Shown here: one piece after another, positions 10,708 to 22,124 of the stretch | Numbering within the stretch: the stretch's first letter is position 1 | Layout of the letters: every line of letters begins with the position of its first letter | Assembly (NCBI GenBank): GCA_036674765.1 | Contig: JARVKI010000188.1 | Location: forward strand, 1 to 28,145 | DNA length: 28,145 nt | Reading direction: 5' to 3' | From: Seiridium cupressi | Lineage: Eukaryota; Ascomycota; Sordariomycetes; Amphisphaeriales; Sporocadaceae | Notes under the pieces: generated by a model | What the model saw: only the letters and a program-made list of their open reading frames with translations | What the model was told of the DNA's origin: nothing | Database searches by the model: none | Position numbers and translations under genes: made by a program

Positions 10708-13700
10708 TATTGATGAGGAATGACGCAGAAAGTGTCAAGTAGAAGAGGCCCTAGATACGTGCATGATCTTTTTAATGCGATGATGAGGTGGTTCATCCAA
10801 TACAGCCCAGATGTGACGCTCCGGCGGCAGCGCCCTCGACTTTTATGCATCCATTCGGAGAATTTCTCGTTCCACCTACCCATATCTTAATGCCCAGCAT
10901 TAGGAATATTAATGCAAGTTATATAGCTGGGCTCTGGCTCGCTTATCGATTTGATCCCTGAGTAAGTCAACCCCAGAATATTTCCAAAATGGTGGGCACA
11001 GCGAGCCCGTAAAAGGCTCATTAGGCTCAAAAAGCGGACGACCAGCAGTCGGCTTGTGGCCATGGGTGCGGGTTTCAGGTGAGCCCGTTGCAGTGGATGA
11101 TGCCGGGGAGCCCTATTCCGTTCAGAGTATGGGTTGGCTCAGCGCCATGTGGCCAGCATGGTGCTGTCCGTCCGGGGTGATTGATTGTGATGGATCTCAG
11201 TATCATCTCTGAACGAGACACCGTAGAAGGCGGGTTTCTTTTCGGCAAGCCAAGCCGCTGTCTGCAGACTTGACCCCTTCTTCGCTTCATAGTTGCATTA
11301 GTGGAACGGTGAAGGTGATCAAGTATAACCCGTCATGCGCCGCTTGGTGCAAAGCGACAAATCAAAACAAAACCGACCAAAAAGCAAACTGGAGGATACT
11401 GGGCGAACAGAATCGAGCTGCGCTCTCGGCTACTCGCAACGCTGCTTCGGGTCGTCGTCGGATTAGCTTCTCACATTAGCCTGGGCAGTGCACCGATAAT
11501 CTCCATTTGCCTCAATCCCTTCCTGGCGCGTCCAATGCAAGATTAGACGAGGGGTGATATGCAAGACGCAGCGCACTGCAGCTCAACTGCACCCTCAGAG
11601 CCTGGCATCAAAGGATTCGACCAGCGCGTCCCTTGATAGACATACCATCCTCGTTCGATGGGGGTAAGCCTGGGATGCGAAGTGATAGGAACGTACTGCA
11701 AGCCAACCAAGGGTGCCACGAACCAGACAGGCTCGCGAATATGCCGCTATTCCTGCCGCTGTCGCTTTCATGCCAAACCTCAGAGGAGTGGTTGGCACTA
11801 CTAGCACTTGCTGTGGAAGGAAGTCTTCAATCTTTACGCGGCAGGGCGGCTGCCACGCTGCCGCATTGCAACTTGGTGTCATCTAAAATAGGGATTCCGT
11901 CATCAGTGGCGGAGATCTTAAGACGGCTATCCTGGCAATATGATTGACTTTTCCGCCGTGATGGTAGATCAAACCTATGGCGCTTCTGAGATTGCTCGCT
12001 GGGACTACCGCTGGGACGGATGCCGTGACAGGTTTCAGATGGAGCCTTTATTAACTCCATGTAGAGTTCCCAATTGCAGGGGCCTTCTCCAGCGGGAGCG
12101 CCATGGGTCTCGAGGGGCTCGCCGCACCCGATTTATCCATCCGAGATAGCAAGCAAGCATGCGAGTGAAGCCGTGCTTCGACTGCAGATAAGCTCGATGC
12201 TTTTGATCTCTGACATTCTGGCGAGATCGACCGACAGCAAATCAGACCGAATTGCTCTCCTGTCGACCCAAACTCTGTTAGATCACAGATAGACTTTGGT
12301 GATCCCAACGGCTGCTAACATGCTTGGTCCATGTCGTAGTGGGCTCAATGTGGCCCTCACGCCGGGCCTCGGAGGGTTAGGAGACGTGGCAGCGGACGTG
12401 GTTCATGTAGTGGGCGTGGCCCGGTGTCATGACTACATGTAAAAAACTACCACGGCACAACTCACCCAAACTACCTATATGGCCCTAGACCTAGAAAAGG
12501 CACCCCGTAAAGCAAGGTGGCCGAAGAAATTACAGCACAGCCAGGTGCTCTGGCGACAGGGCCCTCAGTCATGCCTGCCTACATTAATGTACATTTTGAT
12601 GCAGCTCAGCATGGTAGGTCGGGGGCCAACGCCGCTTAACCTCCGAAGGGCGTCTGCAATTGTCAGTCTCCTGTCCTCGGCCACGGGATGGCCAACGACC
12701 AAAGCTGCGGTCCAGCGTTGCTCAGAAAGATCTCTGAGGGGCGCCTCCGATATGTCTTTCGACAGAGCAATCGCTGGGCACTTCTGTGAGCAACCCCACC
12801 TGCTATCTGATCCAACCTCATCGGCCCGCCACTCAGTCTTTGGCGGCCATACTATGGTACGTCGTATTGACAAATCCACCTCTCGGGCGGCGTCTAGATT
12901 CAACCCAACTCGAGCAGTTTTCAATAGACACAAAGCGACATCTCCTCCTTCCTCATCCTGGCTTCGGTTCTCGGTCCATGTACAGCTTAGTGGCTTACTG
13001 CTCGAACGGCACGGAAGGCTCCTTTGTAACTTCCCTCAGCTCTTGCAGACAACACACAGACATCTAACTACCCAGTTATTAGTCTGTGCGGGTGCAATGC
13101 CACTCACTCACTGCAGTTGGAGCCCCCGTCTCTATGGATCCCTCTTGGAGCCTTCCCCACCAAGCCATTGCTTGGAAAGACCACACCCACTCAGACCCTG
13201 ACCGCCGTACCAGAAGGCGGCTGAAGGGGTCCTGGCCCCGGCTCTGGCCCCCTGGCTTCCTCGTCGTCCGACCTATCCTGGTCGATTTGTCCCAAAGCTG
13301 GCCATGTACTCCCCGGCTCCCTGGCTTGTTGGAGCTCCCGCTCGTGGATATGATCACTTCAAAGTAGCTAGTTGCACGTTTCATGAGCTGCTAACCATGT
13401 TGAATGGGACGCCCGTTCGAGCTGCGCGAATGGTCCAACTCCGTCGCAGGTGTTCGGTATGATACGCGATGCACTGGCCGGGGTGGTCTTCCATTGCTCA
13501 ATCTTCATAACTAGCTCTTGGTCCCTTGCGTTCCTAAACCTGTCTCCTTTGTCACTGCTTAACCTGCTGCAACGATTATGCGCGTCTGATTCGCGCAGTG
13601 AGAAGCAGTCTGCTATCGAGCTGCAACTCGCTGGCCATGTGAGGTGCAGGAAACCGGCCTCTCTTCGCAGCACCGTGACCATTGCAACCAAGGACATGCC

Positions 13701-13843
13701 AGTCCTGAAAGCCCAGTAACCACTTGATGATGGACCATTGCTGGGCGCTGTCGTGTCATATCTTCCGCCTTTCCGTCGCCCATTTCTTCCCGGCTTCGTA
13801 GGATAGCAGTGTCGCTTCCTTCCTTCCTTCAACCACCGGGAAG
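10708..13843. other. 3.1-kb intergenic region, no supportable gene
   Basis: Open frames exist on both strands (240 codons plus at 12479-13201; 122 codons minus at 12565-12933), but they overlap, lack recognisable domains, and the plus frame is rich in Ser, Arg, Leu, His and Pro as random frames are. The 3' part probably holds the promoter of the coiled-coil gene, with a pyrimidine-rich leader (CTTCCTTCCTTCCTTC) just before its ATG at 13844. No transposon ends or tRNA boxes were seen. Confidence 0.5.
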
Positions 13844-15884
13844 ATGAGGGTTGGTCTCCTCAAGTCTCCCTCGAGCGCTGGTCGCCCTCAGGGGGCCCAA
13901 TCTAATATCCGTGGCAAGGTCATATCCGGACCGATCCCCATCCCCAATCCAGCAGACGACGACGAGTTTCCCATGCGCCAACCTGGTACTGGGCTGGCCA
14001 CACCGTTAGGCAATGAAGGTGCCAGCAAGCTCCTCGTGCCGCCAGGGCGTTCTTCCACATTAGAGACCGACAGCACAACTGGGCCTAGTCCCAATGCGAT
14101 GCACGAGGAGCGGACAGGCACGCCGCTCCGATCTGCCCCAAAGCAAACCTCGGATACATCTGGCAGCCCTGCGCAAGGACGCACAACAAGTACTCTAAGA
14201 TACTCAACAGTTAGCACTGGGACAGATACAGACCAGAGCCGGAGTGCTCCACAGCGCAAAAAATCTACACTGCGCGGTACCCTAAGCCGATTATTTGGAC
14301 GGAAGAAAGCACGCCAAAGCCTGGGAACTCATCACGAAGATCCTGCCAGTTCCGCTCAGCACCGAAGTGTAAGTGTGGGCCTGTTTTGTATATTAGCTTA
14401 TAAACTTCTTTTGTCTTATTTTTTTCTCAGTCGGCTAATGGAATCTCTTTGCTCTATAGGACCCGCCTGCTCTAGGCCGAGCACTGGCTAAAGAGGGCGA
14501 GCCCAAACGGTCTGCCTCTCTGCCAATCACAGAGTTCGATAGGGCATTACGATCGCATTCCGTCGGCCTTGATGACATCATCGCAATAGAGAGCGCACGC
14601 AATTCTCTCACCGGTGAGCCGCTGAGATATAGAAGAAGGGCAGCAACTACGAGCAGTAGGCTATACGTGCGACGGAGTAGAGAGTTGGATGCCCTTGTTG
14701 GACTCTCCCCGAGGCCAGCTAGTACCCACGGGAGGACCGCTCAAGATGGCCTGGACCAAAGTGATCCAGAGAACATCGGCCAGGCGATCACGAGCGATGT
14801 CTCCATGCAGCATAGACGGTCCAGAAGCCTATCTCAGCTGAGAACTGTTGCCGAGGCCTCGACGCAACGGAACCGAAAAGATGAAATACGGTACTGGAGG
14901 GAGAGTTACGACCCAGGTTTCCATTCTCCTACGCCATCGAGCGCAGTTGTCGAGAATGAGAATGGGAATGGGAATGATGACACCGGCCATATTACTCTAG
15001 ATATACCAGAGCCACTGGTAGACGAACCATCCAAGACACCGCCTCGGCCTTTCAATTTTGGACCTTTCGTCGGCATGAAAATTACGCAGGCAGCAAGTCT
15101 AGAGGAGAGGGTAGCGACACTGGAAACGCGAAACGAGAAACTGGAGAAGCTGGTAGCACAGCTTTTTGAAGTTGTCCGAGGTGTGAACACCTATCAGAAC
15201 CTAACTCACCGTGATCCGCACCCTCAGCCAAGCGCACCCTCCACCTCCTATACATCCTCTACCATGGCGCCGGCGTTGTATACGACGGCGACCAACGAAG
15301 ACCGACTGCCTTCAAGGTACACAAGCTCTCAACATTCGAATGACTCGTTTGGAGAAGGCGTGACTTTCATTGGTTCTCTTCCGCCGGGTCCTCCTCCCTT
15401 CAACCGCCCCACGTCGACTGCTACTGTCCGTGGTGCGACCAGTCTGCCTACACTGGCAAGAGAAGCTTTGAGCGACGACAGATATACGACGCTCTTTGCT
15501 CTGCTTGAGACAGAGCGCGCCTCACGCCAATACCTGGAAGCTCAGGTGACGAGACTGAGTCAGAAGATCGACTTTTTGACGCGCGCTCCACAAAAGGTCG
15601 ATTCCTCACGTGTGGCTTACTCTGTGTTTGAGCATGACGACGACGACGATGACGATGACGAAGGGCACGAAAATGCTGCAAATGACGACCATCCTGAATC
15701 CGAAGCATTCGAAACTCCGCGTGAGGAACACCCACAGCATGGCTTTGGAGCATTCGGTGAAGAGCTCGTCGGCGATGATGCAGATGGTTCCCGCAAGAAA
15801 GCTGCCCGAACTTTGTCCTTGAGCCAGCTGACCATGGGCAAACCGCGGAGACCTGCGAGCGGGGAATCTGGTGTTGAGTTATGA
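13844..15884 (+). CDS. Uncharacterised serine-rich coiled-coil protein
   Basis: Exons 13844-14368 and 14460-15884 join in phase 0 to a 649-residue protein. The 91-nt intron has a GTAAGT donor, a GGCTAAT branch element and a CTATAG acceptor; joining there keeps one long frame. Residues 1-140 are Ser/Thr/Pro/Gly-rich and probably disordered. A basic stretch follows at about 145-160 (KKSTLRGTLSRLFGRKKA), which could bind membrane lipid or act as a nuclear signal. About 175-300 is Arg/Ser-rich with RRSRSLSQL-like sites that resemble basophilic kinase or 14-3-3 targets. Two coiled-coil segments lie at about 390-416 and 520-550. A run of eight Asp begins near residue 568, and the protein ends in a basic, Ser-containing tail. 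No enzyme motif or membrane segment is visible. A scaffold or polarity/cytoskeleton-associated protein is possible, but that is inference. Confidence 0.8.
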
Positions 15885-18272
15885 CTGCATGGTCTCGGCG
15901 GCTCAAATCTTCGACGGACCTAAATACGTCCCAGACTTCCCACGCCACCCGATCGATATCGTACTTTCAAAATTGGCCTTGGGTGCTCAAACCATGTTGG
16001 CCTAATTGTGAGTAATCAGCTAGACGATGCGAACTGCGCCGTGTGCCAACAATTGCCTCACGATGAAGTTCCATACAGATTACGGCACGCTTTCTCTTGC
16101 CCTTAGCGGGGGGCAAAACCCGCGCAGCAAATTGCGGCATTCTCAGCCATTTCGGGGGCTTGGATTACAAATCTTCCGCTGCACTGTCACTATCTTATTT
16201 CAGAAGAGCCTTATGCCTCCCTTTGTTTCATTTATATTTTAATTTGTCTGTCGAATGTGTCGCGAGCGAGGTGTTGGAATGATACCCAAGGTGGTGGTTG
16301 TATGGGACTGAAAGCAGTCCAGTTGTAAAATTAGCGAATGAGAGTATCTCACCGATACTTTTAGTGCGTCGAGTATAATGAGTAACGCCAGTAGCTTGAG
16401 CATATATATGCACCCGAGTTTCATGTAGCCCAGCTTCTGCCACTGTCTCTAAGGATCCTTACCTGGCTGACAGCATTGATGTCTTTTAGCTTTCAGTTGA
16501 GGCTGGCGAGTGAACAAACATTATTACAACGAAGAGCAAGCTGCGACTCCACAATTCATTCTAATCATCGCCAAATCACACAGATCATCTGCAATGCCAG
16601 CAAATGGAATTGATACCCACAAGCATTAGTATTTCATGAATTTGACTGAATTCAACAGGGGCCATGGCTGCTGGGAATTTAGAGATCCCGAGGGAATGAA
16701 GAGGGTGAGAAGAGGAGAGAGGAGGGTTATAAGACATGGAACTTTTGATATGGCTATCTTTCTATCGAGCTGAACGTAACTAACTGGAGGCAGGACGAGG
16801 ATAAAGGTATATATATATGAGGTCGAAGAGGAGTGTATTCGAGAAATAAAAGCAAAAGAAATGCTGGAAAGGAAGGGGCGGGAGACAGTAGACAGAAGTC
16901 GGAAATAATTACAAAAGGATACCTTGAACGATGCTAGACGAAATTGAATATGGATGATAGTAGCTACATCACCAAGAGGTCATTCTTTCCATGTTGCTAG
17001 GAGGGGGGAAAGTTGACATCACCATCTTCAGGTACCGAGAAAAGTGATGTAATCTACGATCAATGGCATTCCTCAATGAACACCTGTCATTGTCAGCGCG
17101 TACGTCGACGCAGAAATTATCATGTGTTTGGGAAAGCCGTTATATAAGGGGACATTGCCCGCTTCATCGGCCTCCGTGCTTAGCTACAAATCAGTACAAG
17201 AACAAAAGGGCATACTGTTATGAATGAAGTCTTCCTTGATCCTTTCTCTGCCTCATGCCTAGGCGGCTTAGCTGTTTAGGTCTCCTTCCAAGGAATTATT
17301 CTGGGAAAGGCTGATGTATAGGCAACAAGTACGGGAAAGGTGAGCTACACTTGCGCATTTGATAGTGGTGGCAGAACAAGACGGTATCGCTACTGCCGTC
17401 TGAGAGCTGGGTCTACTCAATATCCTCTCCGTGATACAAAATTAGAATAGACTCAAGCTGGAGTGTAGAGGCTGACCCTGCCGGCTTGTTCTTTCTTCCA
17501 GGTGCAAAAGCAGCACCCCCTACCCCCGCTCCCTCAGCACACCCAGTCAAACTGCAGGTGCCGTGGGTGCTGCCATCATCAGATGCATGTCTTAGCTTTT
17601 ATGAACAACTGAATCTTGCGTCACGGTGATATGGGTTTCTCGCCAACTGTGACACCACCAACTGCGAACAGACTCACAGTGAGTACCAAGTCCGAGCCAC
17701 GGTAGATCTCAGGCAGTCTCGGATCACGGGCAAAGGTCCATCCACTCAGCAAGACCGATGTGATGGTTGCGGAAGTAAGTGCAAGACATATACCATTTTA
17801 TTTTTCATTATGTTTATGATTAGGTGCTGAGACACAATCCGGATTGTGTGAACGTTCGCAGCTGGCCGTACTTTCCGCCTCTTAGCCTGTGCAACCAACA
17901 GCTGCCACGATCGGTCATCGGTGCAAGCAGTCGAATCCATCGCATCGCGTGCTCGTTAGACTTAGATGGCATAAGGGGCAAACGGAGTCTGAAATTCAAG
18001 GCGACCGACTCCATGGGAGCACAGCACACCTAGCAATGTAAGGGGACGGAGAGTTCACCCACCAATCATGAACCCGGTCGAGCGCGAACCTTATCGGGGG
18101 GCCGACCACGAAGGACAACACCACTTCCAGCCCGACACGAAACCTTTCTCTCCCCGGGTAATTAAAGAGAGTCCAGGACGTTTGATGCCGATGTGTTCTC
18201 TCCAGCAATAGTTCATTCTTTGCCGTAGCCTTTGAGAGGGAGGGTCCGGTGCGCTCTCCCCATAACGACGAG
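15885..18272. other. 2.4-kb intergenic region, no gene seen
   Basis: Between the coiled-coil gene and the GH47 gene there are only short open frames; 16450-17740 has none of note on either strand. There are short AT microsatellites (TATATATATA near 16809) and purine-rich stretches (GAAGAGGGTGAGAAGAGGAG near 16695). The region should contain the 3' UTR of the upstream gene and the promoter of the mannosidase gene. A noncoding transcript cannot be excluded or supported from sequence alone. Confidence 0.5.
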
Positions 18273-20075
18273 ATGCTCTCAGGAAGGCGTAGGTTGATGG
18301 TTCCGGTCTGCCTGGGCTTCGTCATTCTCTACCTAGGGTTTCATTTCTCTGCCCGAGAGCCGCCTGCAACCTCATGGCCGGCGACGCATCAAGCCCAGCT
18401 ACTCGACCCAAAGGTGCTTGATGATGAGGACTATTTCTGGCGAAAGGTCCCCACCCGCTACCCCGTTGGGTCCATGAGGCCATTGCCGACAGGCAGGCCC
18501 ATTGCTCTTCCCCCAATCCAGACTCATTTCCCTCGCGAGACAACGGGAGAACGCCAGGTTCGCTTGAGGAGGCAGACTGCAGTGAAGGCAGCTTTTCAAC
18601 GGTGCTGGGCTGCCTACGCCAAGCATGCATGGCTCCAGGATGAAGTTACGCCAGTGACCGGCTCCTCGAGGAATCCTTTCGGAGGATGGGGTGCAACCTT
18701 GGTCGACAGTCTTGACACCTTATGGATTATGGGGCTCAAGCAGGAGTTCGAAGAAGCTGTGAATGCCGCCACCAACATCAGCTTTGAGTCGAGCTCGTTG
18801 ACCGAGATCAATGCTTTTGAGACGACAATCCGCTACCTAGGGGGATTTCTAGCGGCGTACGACTTGAGTGGGGACCAGAGACTCTTGCGAAAGGCCAGAG
18901 AGGTCGGCGACATGCTTTATGTTGCATTTGATACTCCCAATCACATGCCGCTCACGCGTTGGGAGCCGGGTCGTGCTGTGTCGGGAGAGAAACAAGAAGC
19001 TGCTGATTGGGCTCTTGTGGCCGAGATTGGCTCGCTTTGCATGGAGTTTACGAGGCTCTCCCTGATCACAGGGAATCCGAAGTGGTTCGATGCTACTGAG
19101 AGGATTATGCTAGCGTTGCAGAAGCAGCAGTTGAAAACGCAGCTCCCCGGCATGTGGCCCATCAGTGTAAACCCACATGATATGAAGTTCGCCGAGGACA
19201 ACACATTCAGCCTTGGCGCTATGGCCGACTCGGTCTTCGAGTATCTACCAAAGATGGTCGCTCTGTCGGGAGGACTCCTACCTCACTACGAAGGTATGTA
19301 CCGGGAGGCTATGAAGACGGCCACGAAATTCAACATGTTTCGGCCAATGGTCCCGGATTCGGCCGATATACTGGTCTCGGGTATGGTCCGAACTTGGAAA
19401 GAAAAAGGAAAGCCCGCGGTCACGGTTGAGCACCAAGGCCAGCACCTCGTCTGTTATTCTGGCGGAATGTTTGCGGTGGGCGGGAAATTGTTCAACATTA
19501 CGGAGCATCTCACCACCGCACGGAAGCTTGTGGATGGTTGCATATGGACTTATGCGAAAATGCCTCTTGGAATCATGCCAGAAGTGTTCTGGATGACCCC
19601 TTGCGACTCGGACAGCGAGTGCCCATGGGATGAGGTCAAGTGGAAGCAGGCAGTTCTAGAAAGGGCCGGCATGGAGAAGGACGACCTCGACAGGGCCGCG
19701 GATGTCATCAAAGAGCGCCGGCTACCCCAAGGCTTCACTGATATACCCGATAAGCGCTACATTCTTCGGCCGGAGGCGATCGAGAGCGTGTTCATCATGT
19801 ATCGCACAACAGGTGACGCCAAGCTACTGGAGTCTGCTTCGAATATGTTTGAGGCCATCCAAGCCAGCACGAAGACAGATATCGCGAACTCTGCCGTCGC
19901 GGACATAACTGTCGCAAGTCCGATCGACGTTAGACAGACAGACTCGATGGAGAGTTTCTGGATGGGCGAGACTCTGAAATACTTTTACCTCATCTTCAGC
20001 GAGCCAACCGTTGTATCACTGAACGAATGGGTCTTCAACACCGAGGCGCATCCCTTCCGGCGACTGGTGGCATAA
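18273..20075 (+). CDS. Class I alpha-1,2-mannosidase (GH47), type II membrane form
   Basis: One uninterrupted frame encodes 600 residues from the first ATG; the frame is open a little further upstream but without an ATG. A short basic N terminus (MLSGRRRL) and a hydrophobic helix at about 9-25 form a signal anchor, so the enzyme should sit in the ER or Golgi membrane with its catalytic domain in the lumen. A stem of about 80 residues precedes the GH47 barrel. Family motifs include FETTIRYLGG (E183), LGAMADSVFEYLPK (D319), HLVCYSGG and a later GCIWTY cysteine that likely form the conserved disulfide, PEVFW, LRPEAIES (E501/E504), MESFWMGETLKYFYL (E560), and NTEAHPFRR at the C terminus, whose Thr (T590) is the usual calcium ligand. 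These match the catalytic acids and Ca2+ site of class I mannosidases that trim Man9GlcNAc2 N-glycans. NIS and NIT sequons are present. ER-type, Golgi-type or EDEM-like specificity cannot be settled by eye; the intact catalytic set favours an active trimming enzyme. Confidence 0.93.
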   Translation: MLSGRRRLMVPVCLGFVILYLGFHFSAREPPATSWPATHQAQLLDPKVLDDEDYFWRKVPTRYPVGSMRPLPTGRPIALPPIQTHFPRETTGERQVRLRRQTAVKAAFQRCWAAYAKHAWLQDEVTPVTGSSRNPFGGWGATLVDSLDTLWIMGLKQEFEEAVNAATNISFESSSLTEINAFETTIRYLGGFLAAYDLSGDQRLLRKAREVGDMLYVAFDTPNHMPLTRWEPGRAVSGEKQEAADWALVAEIGSLCMEFTRLSLITGNPKWFDATERIMLALQKQQLKTQLPGMWPISVNPHDMKFAEDNTFSLGAMADSVFEYLPKMVALSGGLLPHYEGMYREAMKTATKFNMFRPMVPDSADILVSGMVRTWKEKGKPAVTVEHQGQHLVCYSGGMFAVGGKLFNITEHLTTARKLVDGCIWTYAKMPLGIMPEVFWMTPCDSDSECPWDEVKWKQAVLERAGMEKDDLDRAADVIKERRLPQGFTDIPDKRYILRPEAIESVFIMYRTTGDAKLLESASNMFEAIQASTKTDIANSAVADITVASPIDVRQTDSMESFWMGETLKYFYLIFSEPTVVSLNEWVFNTEAHPFRRLVA

Positions 20076-20822
20076 AGGTCAAGAGGGCACGCCTACTTGA
20101 TGATACTAAACTTACGGAATGGCTGGATGCAGGTATTAATCCTGGCAGTGAGAGGGCATGTGGATCTATTCGCCCATGGCGCAGATACAACTCCTTCATC
20201 ACGTACCCCCAATGTCCATGGGCTGTCAGGACGGTGAAACACACGACCTTGGCGCTTGTATAGTAGCATTGGGTTGCGACGGATGACAACCGTTGCGCCG
20301 GCCGAGAAATGGTATCTCACGCTTTGGTTATAGCACTTAATATTCACAATTACATGATAAATGAAGCGAGCCCTGTCCGATAGGAAAAAACTCTAGTGCC
20401 CTTGGCACTCAATAATCCAGACTAGAACAGTGGACGAGAACTAGAGCCACGTCTGCCCCACTAAGACCCTTCTGAACGTGGTGGGACTCGGCTCCGTTGG
20501 ACGTCAGCTTTCGTTTCTTTCGCCCACGCCGAACCCCCCCCCTCCCAGCTTGGGGATTACATCCACTTTTCGACGCAGCCGAGATTTGATACCTGCAACG
20601 AGAATTGTCAGCTCCCCGAACGACTTCCGTCCTCCACGTCGCAGCAATTCCTTGTCATCAGCACTCAATTGCACGCGTCTGCCCACAGCCGCGCATCTGT
20701 CTTTCCCGGACAGGCTTCAGAATCCGAATAAGCCGCAGGCCAAGGCGCATTCAAGACACATCTAAATCCCCGTCGCAAACTGCTGCTCAGACACCCCCTC
20801 GATATCCTCGAGATTGCTCAAC
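20076..20822. other. Intergenic region with GH47 3' end and SHR3 promoter
   Basis: About 750 bases without a supported gene. AT-rich sequence around 20330-20370 is a likely 3' end for the mannosidase transcript. From about 20500 the sequence becomes pyrimidine- and C-rich (for example near 20534), consistent with the 5' leader of the SHR3 gene. Frames in this leader begin at non-ATG codons, so no upstream ORF is claimed. Confidence 0.55.
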
Positions 20823-21564
20823 ATGACTTCTCTCATAGCGGTCGACCACAGCAAAAAGACGACGTCGGCGAACTATCGCGGCTCGAGCTCCTTTGCGACC
20901 TTCTTGATCATCGGGCGTAAGTCTTCTTCACCCACATAAACCCCTCTGTCGGCGCCGTGACCATCTCGAGCTAACAAACCCGTCCACCACGACAGCAACA
21001 TGTTTCTTCCTCGGAATCCTCTTTGCCCAGTTCTCCTACGACTTCCCGCTGCTCTGGACCACAGATGAGGTGCCTCCCAACTACCTCGATCAGCTCGAGA
21101 CGCACCTCAAGTTCATCCATGCCGCGCCTCCGCTGATCGCGCGCATCCTGCATATCATGGTCGGCACCGGCTTCCTCGGATTCTTCGTCAAGCTCTTCAA
21201 GCCGTCCGAGGCCAACATGCTGTTTGATGGCGCCGGGCTGATCCTGTACGTCATCGGCGTCGGCATCTACATCACCAACATCGTCAAGGGCCTGCGCACC
21301 GTCAGCGCGGGCATCTGGGATGAGAGCGGCAACACGAGGGAGGCTCCCATCTCGGGCGAGGCCGTGCTGGGAAGGGAGGACAGCCTGAAGGTCCTTGCCG
21401 CAAGCAACACGATCTTGGCCCTGGTGCTGGTCGGTGTCCTGGTCCTCCAGGCGGGCCAGTGGTATGCCGAGCGCAAAGATAAGGAGGAGTCCGAGAAGTT
21501 CGAGCAGGAGGATAAGGAGAAGAAGGCACACGCCGGCGGTGCGGGCTCCAAGAAGAGGCAGTAA
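20823..21564 (+). CDS. shr3: ER membrane chaperone SHR3 (amino-acid permease packaging)
   Basis: Exons 20823-20916 and 20996-21564 join to a 220-residue protein, close to yeast Shr3 (210 residues). The junction restores IIGPTCFFLGILFAQF, a typical start of the first membrane helix. The sequence DFPLLWTTDEVPPNYLDQLE follows in the first lumenal loop. Four hydrophobic helices are visible: about 25-47, 74-96, 103-123 (LILYVIGVGIYITNIV) and 164-182. The cytosolic tail is highly charged (Lys/Glu-rich) and ends GSKKRQ. Shr3 family proteins assist folding of amino-acid permeases in the ER membrane and their loading into COPII vesicles; the charged tail is the family's COPII-interacting part. The intron (79 nt) has a GTAAGT donor, an AGCTAACA branch element and a CAG acceptor. 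A 283-codon open frame lies antisense to the gene and is regarded as a shadow. Confidence 0.92.
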
Positions 21565-22124
21565 ATGTACTACGTGTTCTTCCAGTTCAGCGCTGGCTTG
21601 TGCTCGGTTGCGGATCAAGGGCACCGAGGGCAGAATGATAAGGTCCAATGGGTTTGACACTTCTTGTATAGTCCTAGACGGTGAGCGCACTACTTCAAGA
21701 CATGACATATCACCATTCTTGACGTGGATATTTCTCATGCCGTACATTGCACCAGAGGTAGCGTGGAGGTTATGTTTAAGAGAAAGGAGTGTTTTCAACC
21801 CACAGGTGGTTCCTGGCAGCAATGGAAACTACGTCACGAAATCCAGCGCGAGTGCCACGATGTAGCATGGTCTGAAAGGCAGCATGAATATCTAATTCCC
21901 AGTATTTACAACGAGGGTAGTCCGTCGCAGCTGAAAGGGGGCTGGACGGGTACACAAACGCCAAACTCCAACGCTTTCCAAGTCCCATGGTATCATCCTT
22001 GCTCTATGTAGCCCAATCTTAAATCCAAACTTGAAGACAAAAGTATCTCAGAAAACGCCTCCACAATGCTTGCTATTCATCCTCAGATTAACCGCCTCCC
22101 TGCTGCGTCATTAGCACCGCGATA
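21565..22124. other. Convergent intergenic region
   Basis: About 560 bases separate the stop codons of SHR3 (plus) and the cysteine-rich protein gene (minus). The region should hold both 3' UTRs. No gene or conserved element is recognised, and the short frames crossing it have no domain features. Confidence 0.55.

Noticed and set aside
12479..13201. 240-codon plus-strand frame between helicase and coiled-coil genes
   Set aside because: Composition is dominated by Ser, Arg, Leu, His and Pro, there is no domain, and a competing minus frame (12565-12933) overlaps it. Length alone is compatible with chance in 28 kb.
20971..21822. 283-codon open frame antisense to SHR3
   Set aside because: It lies opposite a well-supported gene with strong family motifs. 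Its acidic and Leu-rich composition is what the complement of GC-ending codons produces, and its start lies in the 3' region of SHR3.
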